NCBI GenBank assembly: GCA_963742105.1
Contig: CAVUKN010000007.1
Location: 2,170,001 to 2,234,000 of the forward strand
Direction: 5' to 3'
DNA length: 64,000 bases
Source of the DNA: Gp6-AA40 sp963742105
Lineage (GTDB): Bacteria > Acidobacteriota > Vicinamibacteria > Vicinamibacterales > UBA2999
Under the pieces are notes generated by a model. It was not told the origin of the DNA and ran no database searches. It was given only the letters and a program-made list of their open reading frames with translations. How positions within the stretch are numbered: position 1 is the stretch's first letter; each line of letters begins with the position of its first letter. Position numbers and translations under genes: made by a program. Shown here piece by piece: positions 43,794-52,886 of this stretch.

Positions 43794-44678
43794 TCAGCGC
43801 GCGATGTATTCCGCTCGGGTCCGTGCGGCGAGCTTCGCGCCATCCGGCGCACGTGCCGTCACCCGCACCTGCCGACGAGCGGCACCCTCCTGCGGCGGCA
43901 CGTACGCGATGCTGTAACTGGCGCGGATGTCGCGAGCGACACGGGTGAACGCTTCCGCGATCGCGGCAGGGCTGTGCGGTTCGAAGGACATACCGCCCGA
44001 GGACTGCGCCAGCTTCTTCAGCAGCTTCGGTCGTGCAGAGGTGTCGTCCGGGTCACGAAGGGCGATCGTGTAGATGACAGTATTCGACGCTGTTGCCGCG
44101 GCCGCCATCTGTTCCATCGTGGTCGTGCTGGCATTGTCGCCGCCGTCGCTCAGGACCACCAGCACCTTGCGCGAGTGGACGCCGAGCGACAACTGCTCGA
44201 GCCCGCTCGACACGGCGTCGTAGAGTGCGGTCCTGCCGCGCGCACCAATGGCCGTCTGCAGCGATGAACGCAGGACGTCAGGGTCGCTGGTGAATGGCAT
44301 CGCCTCCGGAAGCACACGCCGCACGCGCTCGTTGAAGGTGAGCGCGAAGATTTCGTCGGCGCGATTGCTCGTCGCGGCGAACGTGGCGGCGCCCACGCTC
44401 ACCAGCTCGCGCAGTCCGTACATGCTGGCACTGTCATCAACAAGCAGGCCGACCGTGGCCGGACTGTCCTCGGCACCGAAGACGGCAATCGGCTGTTGCA
44501 CCCCATCTTCGAACACCGCAAAGGCGTCACGATTCAGTCCGGACGTGTACGCTCCCCGGTCCGTCACGGCAACGTGGAGGACGACCAGGTCAGACCGCGC
44601 CGAGAACGACGGCGGCGCCTGCGCAATGGTGGCCACCGTCGATGCGAGAGCAACCAAACAACCAAGCCACACGCGCAT
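43794..44678 (-). CDS. Secreted VWFA-domain protein (acidobacterial type)
   Basis: 294 residues from ATG at 44678. Signal peptide (VWLGCLVALASTVATIAQA), a short N-terminal strand region (SDLVVLHVAVTDRGAYTSGL and FAVFEDGVQQPIAVF) and a von Willebrand A domain with MIDAS motif VDDSASM, SRKVLVVLSDGGDNAS, and IYTIALRDPDD. The opening layout matches the VWFA-related family frequent in Acidobacteria. Function is unknown; metal-dependent protein binding in the periplasm is likely from the fold. The 44679-44930 spacer upstream shows no gene. Confidence 0.88.
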   Translation of the reverse strand: MRVWLGCLVALASTVATIAQAPPSFSARSDLVVLHVAVTDRGAYTSGLNRDAFAVFEDGVQQPIAVFGAEDSPATVGLLVDDSASMYGLRELVSVGAATFAATSNRADEIFALTFNERVRRVLPEAMPFTSDPDVLRSSLQTAIGARGRTALYDAVSSGLEQLSLGVHSRKVLVVLSDGGDNASTTTMEQMAAAATASNTVIYTIALRDPDDTSARPKLLKKLAQSSGGMSFEPHSPAAIAEAFTRVARDIRASYSIAYVPPQEGAARRQVRVTARAPDGAKLAARTRAEYIAR

Positions 44679-44930
44679 GACATCACCATTCCTCTGCAGG
44701 TTCACCCTCCTCGTGTCGCGACCCTGCGCTCCTGTCGCCGGTGCCTTGGCGAGCGCGATCTTCCGCGTCGCCGGCCTGGCAGCCGGGAACAGGATCTACC
44801 ACGGTGTGAGGCAACGGTCGTACCTCGATGGAGCTCGCAGAATCCGGACACGGTCGTCTCGACGCGGCGGACGCGGCCGGGCCGCGGGGGCAAACTCCCC
44901 GGCCAGCCGGGAAGGAATACGTGGCGCCGG

Positions 44931-47243
44931 TCAGGAGGGCTGCAAGGGAGCCGCCCCGGTGGCCGGCGGCGGCGACCCGATCAGCGAGTCGACGTTCACG
45001 ACGGTGATCGCGCCGTCGACCAACTGGACGTCGAATGCACGGCCGTCGAGCCACTGATCGCTGAGTGGGAGGGCAATCTGTTCTTCGATGACCCGTTTCA
45101 GCTGGCGGGCACCCTGCGCCACGCTGTGACCGAGAGTCACGATCTGGTCGAGTGCCTCGCTGCTCACGGTGAGCGTCTTGTTCGCCGCGGCGAGGCGTTC
45201 GGTGATCTGCTGGATGTGCATGGCCGCAATCCGGCGCGCCTCTTCCTGCGTCAACGGGGAGAAGATGACGACGTCGTCGATTCGGTTGAGGAACTCGGGC
45301 GGGAAACGCCGCTCCAGCTCGCGTCGAACCTCTCCACGGACCGACGCCATCGACAGGGGCTCGGCCAGGAACCCGAGCGGGCTCCGCAGCGCCCGGAAGT
45401 GCTCCGCGCCCGCGTTCGACGTCATGATGACGATCGAGTCGCTCAAGTAGACCCGTCGCCCTCGCCCGTCGGTGAGCCACCCTTCGTCGAACGCTTGCAG
45501 AAACAGGCTGAGAACGCTGCGGCTTGCCTTCTCGATCTCGTCGAGCAGGACCACGGTGGACGGGTTGTCCTGGAGCTGACTGGTCAGCACACCGCCGCGC
45601 GGGCTGCCGACGATGCCGCGGGGCATGCCAATCAGCTTATCGACCCCCACCGACTCGTCCTGATACTCCGACATGTCGAGGCGCACCATCCGCTTGTCGT
45701 CGCCGAACAGGGCCTCGGCCAGTGCCTTCGCGACCTCGGTCTTGCCCACACCCGTCGGTCCCAGGAACAGCAGCACGCCATCGGGCCGATCGAAGTTGGT
45801 CTTCAGTGGCCCCTTGTTCAGGCGAAGCCGGCGCGCCACGGCGGCCACCGCTTCCTCCTGACCAACAATGCGGCGTTGCAGTCGTGTCGCCAGGTCGGCG
45901 AAGCGTCCCCGCACGTCGCGCTGAACGAGATCGATCGGCAGGCGCGCTGCCGCCGCGACCACGCGCACGACATCGCCGTTCTCCACGGCGGTGTGGTCGT
46001 CCATCTCCGCACGAACGGCGGCAGTGTCCAGCCAGCCAATGGCTTTATCGGGCAGACGCAGCTGCCGCTGGTATCTGGATGACAGCGAGAGTGCGGCCTC
46101 AATCGCACCGTCGTCGATCTGCACACAGTAGTTCGCCTCGAGCCGCGGCCGCAGGTTGAAAAGCAGGCGGCGCGTCTCGGCCGCCGTCGGCTCTGGCACG
46201 AGCACCGTACGAAAGCGGCGCGCGAGCGCCTCGTCCTCTTCGACGTGCTGTCGGTACTCGCCAGTAGTGGTTGCGGCGATGATCCGGACGTCGCCCCTCG
46301 CGAGCGCCGACTTGAGGATGTTGGCGGCGTCCGCCGGCGCGCCGAGAGCCGCGCCGGCGCCCATGAGCGTATGGGCTTCGTCGATGAACAGTACGAGATT
46401 CGGCCGCTCTTCCACCTCCTTGATCACGTTCATCAGCCGGTCTTCGAACATCCCGCGCAGCATCGTTCCAGCGACCATCGTGTTCATCGGCAGCGCGACG
46501 ATGTGCGTGTCCCGCAGCCGTACCGGCACCGATTCCGGCTCCAGTTCGAAGCGCTGGGCGAGCCCTTCCACCACGGCGGTCTTGCCGACCCCGGGCTCGC
46601 CGAGGATCATCACCGAGTTGGGCCGCTCACGGTGGCACAGCACCTCCATCACCTGCCGCATCTCGTCTTCGCGGCCGAATACCGGCGGCAGCCGATCCTG
46701 CCGTGCTCTGAGGTTGAGGCTGAGTCCGTACTGGCGGAGATAGGGCGGCAGCTCGAGGCGCTTCTTCAGTTGTTCTTCGACGCCATCTGCGCGGCGTGAC
46801 AACTCCGTGAACCGCGCCACGATGGCTGACGGCTCGAGACCGTGCTGACGAAGAGCACGCGCCGCGGCTCCATTCGCTTCGTCGACGAGCGCCGCCATCA
46901 GATCGACGGCGTCGAAAGACGACTTGCCGAGCCGGCTGGCGCGGTGCATGGCGAGACGGCAGACAAGGCGCCCGGCAGGTGATATGTGCAGCGCTCCATT
47001 GCGGCTACGGCGCTCGGTGCGCAGTTCCTCGTCAACCACGCGCATCACAGCGTGCCCATCCGTACCATGTTCGCGCAGCACCTGTGACAGCAGGGTCCAG
47101 TGCGCCCGCGCCAGGGCGGCGAACAGGTGTGCCGTCGTCACTTCCGACTGCCCGCGCCGGTGCGCCTCGACGACGGCACTGTCGACGATGCGCTGCGTGG
47201 CCGGTGAGATCTTCGAGATGGGAACGTCGAGATCGAGAGGCAT
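44931..47243 (-). CDS. Clp-type AAA+ ATPase (ClpA/ClpC-like, no middle coiled coil)
   Basis: 770 residues from ATG at 47243. A Clp N-domain (two helical repeats, TQRIVDSAVVEAHRRGQ), AAA1 with Walker A GEPGVGKT and Walker B LFIDEAHTL, only a short linker, then AAA2 with GPTGVGKT and VLLDEIEKAS. No long ClpB-type M-domain is present. The SPLGFLAEP segment before RFPPEFLNRID lies where ClpC has its VGF loop, so binding to ClpP is plausible. It would unfold proteins for degradation under stress. A sigma-54 type site and a 12-bp palindrome lie upstream. Confidence 0.9.
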   Translation of the reverse strand: MPLDLDVPISKISPATQRIVDSAVVEAHRRGQSEVTTAHLFAALARAHWTLLSQVLREHGTDGHAVMRVVDEELRTERRSRNGALHISPAGRLVCRLAMHRASRLGKSSFDAVDLMAALVDEANGAAARALRQHGLEPSAIVARFTELSRRADGVEEQLKKRLELPPYLRQYGLSLNLRARQDRLPPVFGREDEMRQVMEVLCHRERPNSVMILGEPGVGKTAVVEGLAQRFELEPESVPVRLRDTHIVALPMNTMVAGTMLRGMFEDRLMNVIKEVEERPNLVLFIDEAHTLMGAGAALGAPADAANILKSALARGDVRIIAATTTGEYRQHVEEDEALARRFRTVLVPEPTAAETRRLLFNLRPRLEANYCVQIDDGAIEAALSLSSRYQRQLRLPDKAIGWLDTAAVRAEMDDHTAVENGDVVRVVAAAARLPIDLVQRDVRGRFADLATRLQRRIVGQEEAVAAVARRLRLNKGPLKTNFDRPDGVLLFLGPTGVGKTEVAKALAEALFGDDKRMVRLDMSEYQDESVGVDKLIGMPRGIVGSPRGGVLTSQLQDNPSTVVLLDEIEKASRSVLSLFLQAFDEGWLTDGRGRRVYLSDSIVIMTSNAGAEHFRALRSPLGFLAEPLSMASVRGEVRRELERRFPPEFLNRIDDVVIFSPLTQEEARRIAAMHIQQITERLAAANKTLTVSSEALDQIVTLGHSVAQGARQLKRVIEEQIALPLSDQWLDGRAFDVQLVDGAITVVNVDSLIGSPPPATGAAPLQPS

Positions 47244-47313
47244 GGCAAATACGCTCCGTCGAAACCCGGAGCGCAGTGGAGCGAGCCGGGCGGCTGGATC
47301 GAATGGGCCGGCT

Positions 47314-47329
47314 GGCAAGCCGTGTGCCG
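47314..47329 (-). promoter_or_regulatory. Sigma-54 type promoter of the Clp ATPase gene
   Basis: On the minus strand CGGCACACGGCTTGCC: GGCACA and TTGC match, GG-N10-GC spacing is exact. The GC is about 71 nt before the start codon. Confidence 0.6.
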
Positions 47330-47337
47330 CGGCTTTA

Positions 47338-47349
47338 CGTAATATTACG
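47338..47349. promoter_or_regulatory. Perfect 12-bp AT-rich palindrome upstream of clp
   Basis: CGTAATATTACG is its own reverse complement and lies in a GC-rich spacer, 9 nt upstream of the -24 element. It looks like a binding site for a dimeric regulator, or alternatively the core of a sigma-70 -10 region. Confidence 0.5.
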
Positions 47350-47390
47350 CAGCGAAATGCGCGTGACGATGCGAGAGGATTGGACGACTC

Positions 47391-47714
47391 TCAAAGGGTG
47401 GGAATGCTTACCAGCCGGCTGTCACTCCGTCTCGCGATCGCGCCTCTGTGAAAGCTCACAGCCTGCTCTTCCATCGGGGACTGGTGAAACAACCAGTCGG
47501 CAACGTAACGACCACTCGGTGTGCGGCACAGCACATGGCTGGTCACCAGGGCATCGATCACCCGTTCGCAGACCGATGCGTCGAACGCGAACAAGCGCCG
47601 CATCTGCGCCTGCGTCAAGCTGAGGCCGGGCAACTCGTGGTATTCCGCGTACACGCGATCGAACGATGCCGCGATCGCAGCGTCGACGTGCGGACATTCC
47701 AGGCTGAACGTCAT
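47391..47714 (-). CDS. Hypothetical winged-helix-like small protein
   Basis: 107 residues from ATG at 47714, with AAGGAG upstream. The middle reads LPGLSLTQAQMRRLFAFDASVCERVIDALVTSHVLCRTPSGRYVA, a helix-turn-helix followed by an R-T-x-x-G-R-Y hairpin as in winged-helix folds. Two cysteines (ASVCE, HVLCR) lie in the same region. It precedes the Clp gene on the same strand by about 150 nt. A regulator is possible; the family is not recognised. Confidence 0.6.
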   Translation of the reverse strand: MTFSLECPHVDAAIAASFDRVYAEYHELPGLSLTQAQMRRLFAFDASVCERVIDALVTSHVLCRTPSGRYVADWLFHQSPMEEQAVSFHRGAIARRSDSRLVSIPTL

Positions 47715-47862
47715 CACGCGTCTCCTTCCGACGGCGCACCGGCGCGGACGATTTCACGGACGACGGTGAATTTTCTGGGCATCGCGGCGGCCGCGCTCGA
47801 TTTGCCCGTGATTTCCGCGCCTGGTGCAGCGCATGGAGAACTACTTCAAGAACGGGACCTGC

Positions 47863-48528
47863 TCACCCCTTCCGATGATCGGCAGCGGGGAGCGATTCGG
47901 CGAGGAGCGTTCGAACCTCCTCCTCGGACGTCTGCGAAAAATCGTCGTACCAGAGGCCCACCGCGTCGAACGACTCTGGCTGCATGAGGCAGACAACCTC
48001 CTCTGCAACATCCGCGATGGCCCGGCAGCTGTCTGGTGCTCCCACCGGCACCGCGACGATGACACGGGCGGGTGCAAGGCTGTGCGCCGCCTGGACTGCG
48101 GCTCGCATGCTCGCTCCGGTTGCGAGGCCGTCGTCCACGAGGATAGCGATACGGCCGGCGATCGGGATTGGTTGCCGATCGCCACGATAGGCGCGCTCAC
48201 GGCGAGCCAGTTCGTGCCGTTCGAACGCGGTGACGCGGTCGATCTCAGCAGCCGATGGACGGTACCAGGCCACGACGTGATCGTTCAGGACGCGCACGCC
48301 GCCGCTGGCAATCGCACCCATCGCGAGTTCGGGATGACCGGGTGCGCCCAGCTTGCGAACGACGAACACGTCGAGCGGGGCGTCCAACGCGCGGGCCACT
48401 TCGAAGGCAACCGGCACGCCGCCTCTCGGTAGCCCGAGGACGACAACGTCGTTACGGTGTGCGTAGCGGGCGAGTGCCGTTGCAAGCACGCGGCCTGCCG
48501 TCCGTCTGTCCGCATAGCGTTCAACCAT
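47863..48528 (-). CDS. Phosphoribosyltransferase domain protein
   Basis: 221 residues. Starts with RYADRRTAGRVLATALARY, has VVVLGLPRGGVPVAFEVARAL and the PRPP loop AILVDDGLATGASMRAAV, then VIVAVPVGAP and CRAIADVAEEVVCLMQPESFDAVGLWYDDFSQTSEEEV. Proteins of this group are often encoded with universal stress proteins and esterases in stress regions. The base or substrate is unknown. A GAGGACGAG site lies before the ATG. Confidence 0.88.
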   Translation of the reverse strand: MVERYADRRTAGRVLATALARYAHRNDVVVLGLPRGGVPVAFEVARALDAPLDVFVVRKLGAPGHPELAMGAIASGGVRVLNDHVVAWYRPSAAEIDRVTAFERHELARRERAYRGDRQPIPIAGRIAILVDDGLATGASMRAAVQAAHSLAPARVIVAVPVGAPDSCRAIADVAEEVVCLMQPESFDAVGLWYDDFSQTSEEEVRTLLAESLPAADHRKG

Positions 48529-48610
48529 CGTGCTCGTCCTCGACGCGCCAACCGGCGTTCGCGATCCTGCGACCTGCGATCAGTCTAAGCCACGGCGGCG
48601 GTCGAGACAG

Positions 48611-49912
48611 CTACGCCGCGCGGGACGTCAGGCTGCGCGTCGAACGGCGGAGACGGTTCAGTGCTGCAGCCTCGAGCTGGCGAGCGCGTTCACGGCTGAC
48701 ACCGAGCCGGTCGGCAATCTCCTGCAGCGTGTGCTCGCGCGCGCCTCCGAGCCCGAAGCGAAGTTTGAGCACGTGCCGATGGCGCGGACTCAATGACGCA
48801 AGCGCCTGCCTCGCCAGCCATCCGGTCTCGCGAGCCGCCAGCGATTCGTGCGGCGAGGTTGCGGCAGCGTCCGCCACGAACTCACCGAGGACCACGTCCT
48901 CTCCGACCGGCAGGTCGAGAGACGTCAGAGGTGCCGATGAGCGAAGCGCGAGACTGACCTTTTCCGCCGGAACGCCGGTGCGCGCCGCCAACTCGTCGAT
49001 CGTCGGCTCCCGCGCCAGTTCCCGGCCCAGCGCCAGACGCGCTGCGGCGATCTGGTTCAGCGTGGTGACCAGATGCGATGGCAGTCGGATCGTCCGGCCC
49101 GTGTCCGCGATCGCACGCGTGATCGCCTGGCGAATCCACCAGGTGGCATAGGTCGAGAACCGGAATCCGCGGCGGTACTGAAATCGATCGACCGCCTTCA
49201 TGAGACCGACGTTGCCGTCCTGCACCCGATCGAGCAACGAGACGTCCGTATACCGGTACCGCTTCGCAATCGCCACCACGAGGCGCAGGTTCGCTTCGAC
49301 GAGCCGGCGCTTCAGCCGCCCGAACTCCACCAAGGCATCGCGTACGGCGTCAACGGCGGCGGCGTCGCGCGACGCCGTGATGTCGGTCGCCAACGCTTCG
49401 ATGAAAGCAGGTCGAAGCGGAATCGACGCGACGAGGTCCGTCAGTTCCGCGAGCAACCCCGCTCGATGTTGGAACACGTTGTCGCGAGTGCCCATGGAGG
49501 ATCCTCGTTCGCCGGCCGGCCGGATGTCGCGGCCGCCCCGCCCAATCGCCATCCGCAACGCCGCCACGGCGCGACGCACGTCTGCCTCGCTCAACGACTC
49601 GCCGTCCGGCGACTGGAACATCTCCTCGAGCGCCGACGGATCGTTCAGCGACTGCTCGGCTGCGGCCATCATCCGTTCTGCTGTTTCCGGAAGCGCCACG
49701 AGCGCGGCGGTAAGCGCGTGCTGGGCCGCCTCGATCTGACAGCAGAGTGTGCGCTCCTGATCCGGCGTCAGCAGCGGAACGCGCGCGATCTGCCGGAGGT
49801 ATCCGGCGATCGAATCGTCGTGGTGCGCACCCCCATGTGCCGGCGATGCAGAGGCTGACAACTCCATCCGATCGGTGATGGCCCGATTCGCATCAGCTGT
49901 GACCCTGGTCAT
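48611..49912 (-). CDS. Sigma-70 family RNA polymerase sigma factor (RpoD-like group 2)
   Basis: 433 residues. Region 1.2 is DSIAGYLRQIARVPLLTPDQE. Region 2 has NLRLVVAIAKRYRYTDVSLLD, VGLMKAVDRFQYRRGFRFSTY and ATWWIRQAITRAI. Region 3 is ARLALGRELAREPTIDELAART; region 4 ends with LQEIADRLGVSRERARQLEA. Between regions 1 and 2 lies an insertion of about 100 residues. It is too short and divergent to be the main housekeeping factor, so a stationary-phase or stress role is likely. GAGGGGAG precedes the ATG, and TATAAG lies 11 nt before it on the minus strand. Confidence 0.92.
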   Translation of the reverse strand: MTRVTADANRAITDRMELSASASPAHGGAHHDDSIAGYLRQIARVPLLTPDQERTLCCQIEAAQHALTAALVALPETAERMMAAAEQSLNDPSALEEMFQSPDGESLSEADVRRAVAALRMAIGRGGRDIRPAGERGSSMGTRDNVFQHRAGLLAELTDLVASIPLRPAFIEALATDITASRDAAAVDAVRDALVEFGRLKRRLVEANLRLVVAIAKRYRYTDVSLLDRVQDGNVGLMKAVDRFQYRRGFRFSTYATWWIRQAITRAIADTGRTIRLPSHLVTTLNQIAAARLALGRELAREPTIDELAARTGVPAEKVSLALRSSAPLTSLDLPVGEDVVLGEFVADAAATSPHESLAARETGWLARQALASLSPRHRHVLKLRFGLGGAREHTLQEIADRLGVSRERARQLEAAALNRLRRSTRSLTSRAA

Positions 49913-50071
49913 GGCTCCCCTCGCTTATAGCAAGGGCAACGTGCGTACCTTGGCGAAAGGCACTGTTTTCTTGAAGTTTGCGATGGTCGGGTGCGCCGAC
50001 AGCGGATTCTTCCCCCGTTCAGGGAAAACTCCGCCGGCGCACCTGACGCGGGAGCGACCGACGGCGACGCG

Positions 50072-51331
50072 TCAGCTGCCGCTGGGTTGCGGGTAGAAGT
50101 AGTCCGGCAGATCCTTCTTCGTCGCCCGGAGAATCTCGACGATCGCGCGACGATCGGACTCGGTCAGCCGTGAGTATCGAGGGCTGCCGTCAGCACCCGA
50201 CAGCACATCCCAGAGTCGCGCGTAGATCTCGGCCTTCGCCGAATCCGGCAGGGCGTCGAACGACGCGTCGTAAATCAGGTAGCTGCACGGATATCGCATG
50301 AGGCGACCGCTGAGGCTCAGATCGCGCAGCGAGCGTCCGCGCGGATCGCGGATCCCACGCGCGGCAAATCCCTCGGCAAACCTCGTCGAACCAGCCACAT
50401 GATCCGGCAGCGACGCCTCGTCCACGAACAGCATGTAGTCCACGAGTTCGGCCGCGGCGGCCGCCAGGGGACGGCCCGCCTCGGTTCCCATGCGTGCCTC
50501 CCAGCCGATGCGAGTGATCAGATTGAGCATGTGCGACTGGTGCTCCAGCACAAGCAGCGCCACGATGTCACTGTCTGGCGTCAGGTAGCCATCCATGTCG
50601 AAACGACCAGCCAGCGAGGCGAGGTGAGCCGTCTCGGCGGTTGCCATTGACGCGAGATCCGCCGGGTCGGTCACCACGGCGTTGCCAAGGTGGCGACCGG
50701 AATGATTGCCGGTGACATACCAGCCGCCCCATCGCAGGTCGAATGGCGTCCGATGGTCTGTCAGGTAGGCCGGCCCGTAGGCCGGCATGCCGTCCTTCTC
50801 GGGGAACACGCTGCCGACGAACATGCCGGGCACATACATCGTGGCTTCACTGGAATGGCACTGCACGCAGGCGTTGTTGCGCCGGAACTCGGTCGGGCCG
50901 GTGCCGGGCTGGGCGAGCGTGTAGAACACGGTGCCTTGCGTCTGATCGTGCACGGCGAATTCGAGCACCTCGCCGCCGCGCACCCAGCCGACGGCGACGT
51001 TGTCGTTGAAGTAGATCGCGCGCGGATTCCGCGGGCCGATGCGCGGTGCCTGAAAACTGGTCTTCGAGAACACCAGGACCTGCGACTCCACGGGAACGCC
51101 GAGCGCACCCAGCACTGAGCGGAGGTATCCGTTCGTCGACTCGCCCGTGAGAGAGACGGTCCCGGCTTTGAGCCGCTCATTCAGCTGCGCGACCGGATCG
51201 GTCGTCGGCGCAGCCATGTAGTTGATGCTCGGGTGTGCACGCATCGCCGAGGGGCTGACCATCAACTGCGCGCTGAGCAACGAAGTCGACACCAGCCAGG
51301 TCGCGGTGGCTGCCAGCAGGATTGGTTTCAT
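50072..51331 (-). CDS. Secreted protein with one c-type heme motif
   Basis: 419 residues from ATG at 51331 (signal peptide MKPILLAATATWLVSTSLLSA). The single heme motif CVQCH (C155-H159) sits in EFRRNNACVQCHSSEATMYVPG. Before it: LVFSKTSFQAPRIGPRNPRAIYFND, VAVGWVRGGEVLEFAVHD. After it are mostly helices, with HQSHMLNLITRIGW and LMRYPCSYLIYDASFD. This is a large uncharacterised periplasmic cytochrome-like family. A moderate -24/-12-like match (GG-N10-GC with a perfect TTGCA) lies upstream on the same strand near 51.39 kb. Confidence 0.8.
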   Translation of the reverse strand: MKPILLAATATWLVSTSLLSAQLMVSPSAMRAHPSINYMAAPTTDPVAQLNERLKAGTVSLTGESTNGYLRSVLGALGVPVESQVLVFSKTSFQAPRIGPRNPRAIYFNDNVAVGWVRGGEVLEFAVHDQTQGTVFYTLAQPGTGPTEFRRNNACVQCHSSEATMYVPGMFVGSVFPEKDGMPAYGPAYLTDHRTPFDLRWGGWYVTGNHSGRHLGNAVVTDPADLASMATAETAHLASLAGRFDMDGYLTPDSDIVALLVLEHQSHMLNLITRIGWEARMGTEAGRPLAAAAAELVDYMLFVDEASLPDHVAGSTRFAEGFAARGIRDPRGRSLRDLSLSGRLMRYPCSYLIYDASFDALPDSAKAEIYARLWDVLSGADGSPRYSRLTESDRRAIVEILRATKKDLPDYFYPQPSGS

Positions 51332-51457
51332 GATGTGTCTCGGAACGTCTTGAGCTTGCAGGCGACGGGGCTGCAAATCCGCCGCCGTGCCGATGACGCC
51401 GGGAAACGCGCTGCTGCCGACCCGCCGCGGGAGATCTTCCGCGACTCGCGCGGAAAA

Positions 51458-52225
51458 TCACGCAGCGACGATGAGGAGCAGGGACGTCAGCGCGGAGACA
51501 GCGACCAGCGACCACCCCACCTTGCGAAGACGCGTGGCCGGTGGCGGAAACGCTGCCAATGCGGCGACGAAGAAGATGCCCGGCACGATGGCGGCGATGG
51601 TGAGCCAGGTGACGAGGCCGTCCGAGACGCCGAGCAGCGCCGCCAGGGTGCCGAAGCCGGCAATCGCGGCGGTCGCCGCACGGGTGCGGCGCACGGCGGA
51701 GTGATCACCCCCGGCTCGCGTCCGCAAGACGATTACCCGCACGGCGAGCGTGGCGAGCACGAACAGCAGCGCGAAAGCCACCGCGATCGCGGCGCCGATG
51801 TCGGCCCGTCCGGCACCGGCGCACAGCGGCAGCGCCGCCGCCGCGAACGCCACGGCGGCGCCGCTCTCGCCCAGAGACGTCTTTTCGTGCCCGTGAATGG
51901 CCGCATAGGCAACCCATGCCGCTGGCAGCGCCGGAACCAGGAAGGTCCATCGCAGGCCGGCTGGCGTCGCGTCGAGCGCGAGAATGGCGGTTGCCGTGCC
52001 AGCGACGAGCGCGCCGGTCAACCACCACCACGCACGTGGCGCGTCCGTCGTGCGTGCCCGGACGCCGCGGTAGCCGAGCAGGACGAGCATCGGCTCATGC
52101 GCCAGGAACAGCGCGACGGCCGCCGCTGCGACCAGCACGGACGCGTATGCCGGTCCGGCGACGATTAATGAGGTGACGAGCGGGAATCCCAGTTGGCCGT
52201 AGGCACCGTGCTCCTTGGGAAGCAT
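51458..52225 (-). CDS. YwiC-like integral membrane protein
   Basis: 255 residues. Family start MLPKEHGAYGQLGFPLV, then about eight to nine hydrophobic helices (SVLVAAAAVALFLAHEPMLVLLG, ALVAGTATAILAL, AVAFALLFVLATLAVRVIV and others). Another marker is AIHGHEKTSLGE. YwiC-like proteins are uncharacterised; in some genomes they lie near nitrate respiration genes. Nothing of that kind is seen here. The 52226-52421 spacer holds no recognisable feature. Confidence 0.88.
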   Translation of the reverse strand: MLPKEHGAYGQLGFPLVTSLIVAGPAYASVLVAAAAVALFLAHEPMLVLLGYRGVRARTTDAPRAWWWLTGALVAGTATAILALDATPAGLRWTFLVPALPAAWVAYAAIHGHEKTSLGESGAAVAFAAAALPLCAGAGRADIGAAIAVAFALLFVLATLAVRVIVLRTRAGGDHSAVRRTRAATAAIAGFGTLAALLGVSDGLVTWLTIAAIVPGIFFVAALAAFPPPATRLRKVGWSLVAVSALTSLLLIVAA

Positions 52226-52421
52226 GCAGCAGTCCTCCGCCGAGACTGACGCGCGAACACCCGGCCGACTCGCTCAGCCGCGGGCTTGCCCAGACGCCGA
52301 TCGCTGAGCCGCGTGACACACCTCGGATGGGCAACCCGCTGCAACGAGGCAGCCAGCGGACGCACGTCAGCCGTGAACGGAAAGCCTAGAGAAAACCGGG
52401 TTGCCGCGGAACGCGGCTGGA

Positions 52422-52697
52422 TCAGCTGCGAATTCTTTCGCGGTGACTGAGAATCTTTCCGCTCGCCGCGGCTTTGGCCGGTGGTCGGGAGATCTGGCGC
52501 CGGCGATCGGACGTGAACCGTTCGAGCATGTAACCGAGGGCCAACAGGTGTGTTTCCTCGGCGAGCTGGCTCTCGATCACCGCCCAGGGGTCCTGGCATT
52601 CGATGAGCCGGCGGCGAGCGCCGGGGCCGTCCACCATGAGTCCGTACGAGGAGCCATGGTCGCGAACTTCGATACGAACGGACTCGCCCCGCCGCAT
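52422..52697 (-). CDS. Small hypothetical protein
   Basis: 91 residues from ATG at 52697: MRRGESVRIEVRDHGSSYGL, MVDGPGARRRLIECQDPWAV and IESQLAEETHLLALGYMLERFTSDRR. The pattern (short beta hairpin, then a helix with L..LGY.LERF..DRR) is one I associate with small acidobacterial proteins of unknown function. It is divergent from the 1130-residue gene. The longer open frame upstream to 52823 adds sequence that looks non-coding. Confidence 0.5.
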   Translation of the reverse strand: MRRGESVRIEVRDHGSSYGLMVDGPGARRRLIECQDPWAVIESQLAEETHLLALGYMLERFTSDRRRQISRPPAKAAASGKILSHRERIRS

Positions 52698-52886
52698 GTA
52701 CAGCCAGGTCGGAGCGGGTTGCGGGCCGGAGATCCAGGGCACGGGATCATTGTCGGCACCGGCCGCGCGCGGCGTTACCCCGTTTACACCTTTTCCCGAT
52801 ATTCTTGGCGCCCCTGCCAGCAACGAGCCGCGGCGCAGCCGCGTCTTGCCGAATCCGATGCCTCACGACGGAAGGAAGGGTGCAGC

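Noticed and set aside
44679..44930. Extension of a minus frame from the Clp region into the spacer before the VWFA gene
   Set aside because: It is an out-of-frame shadow of the Clp gene, and nothing in the spacer resembles a protein.
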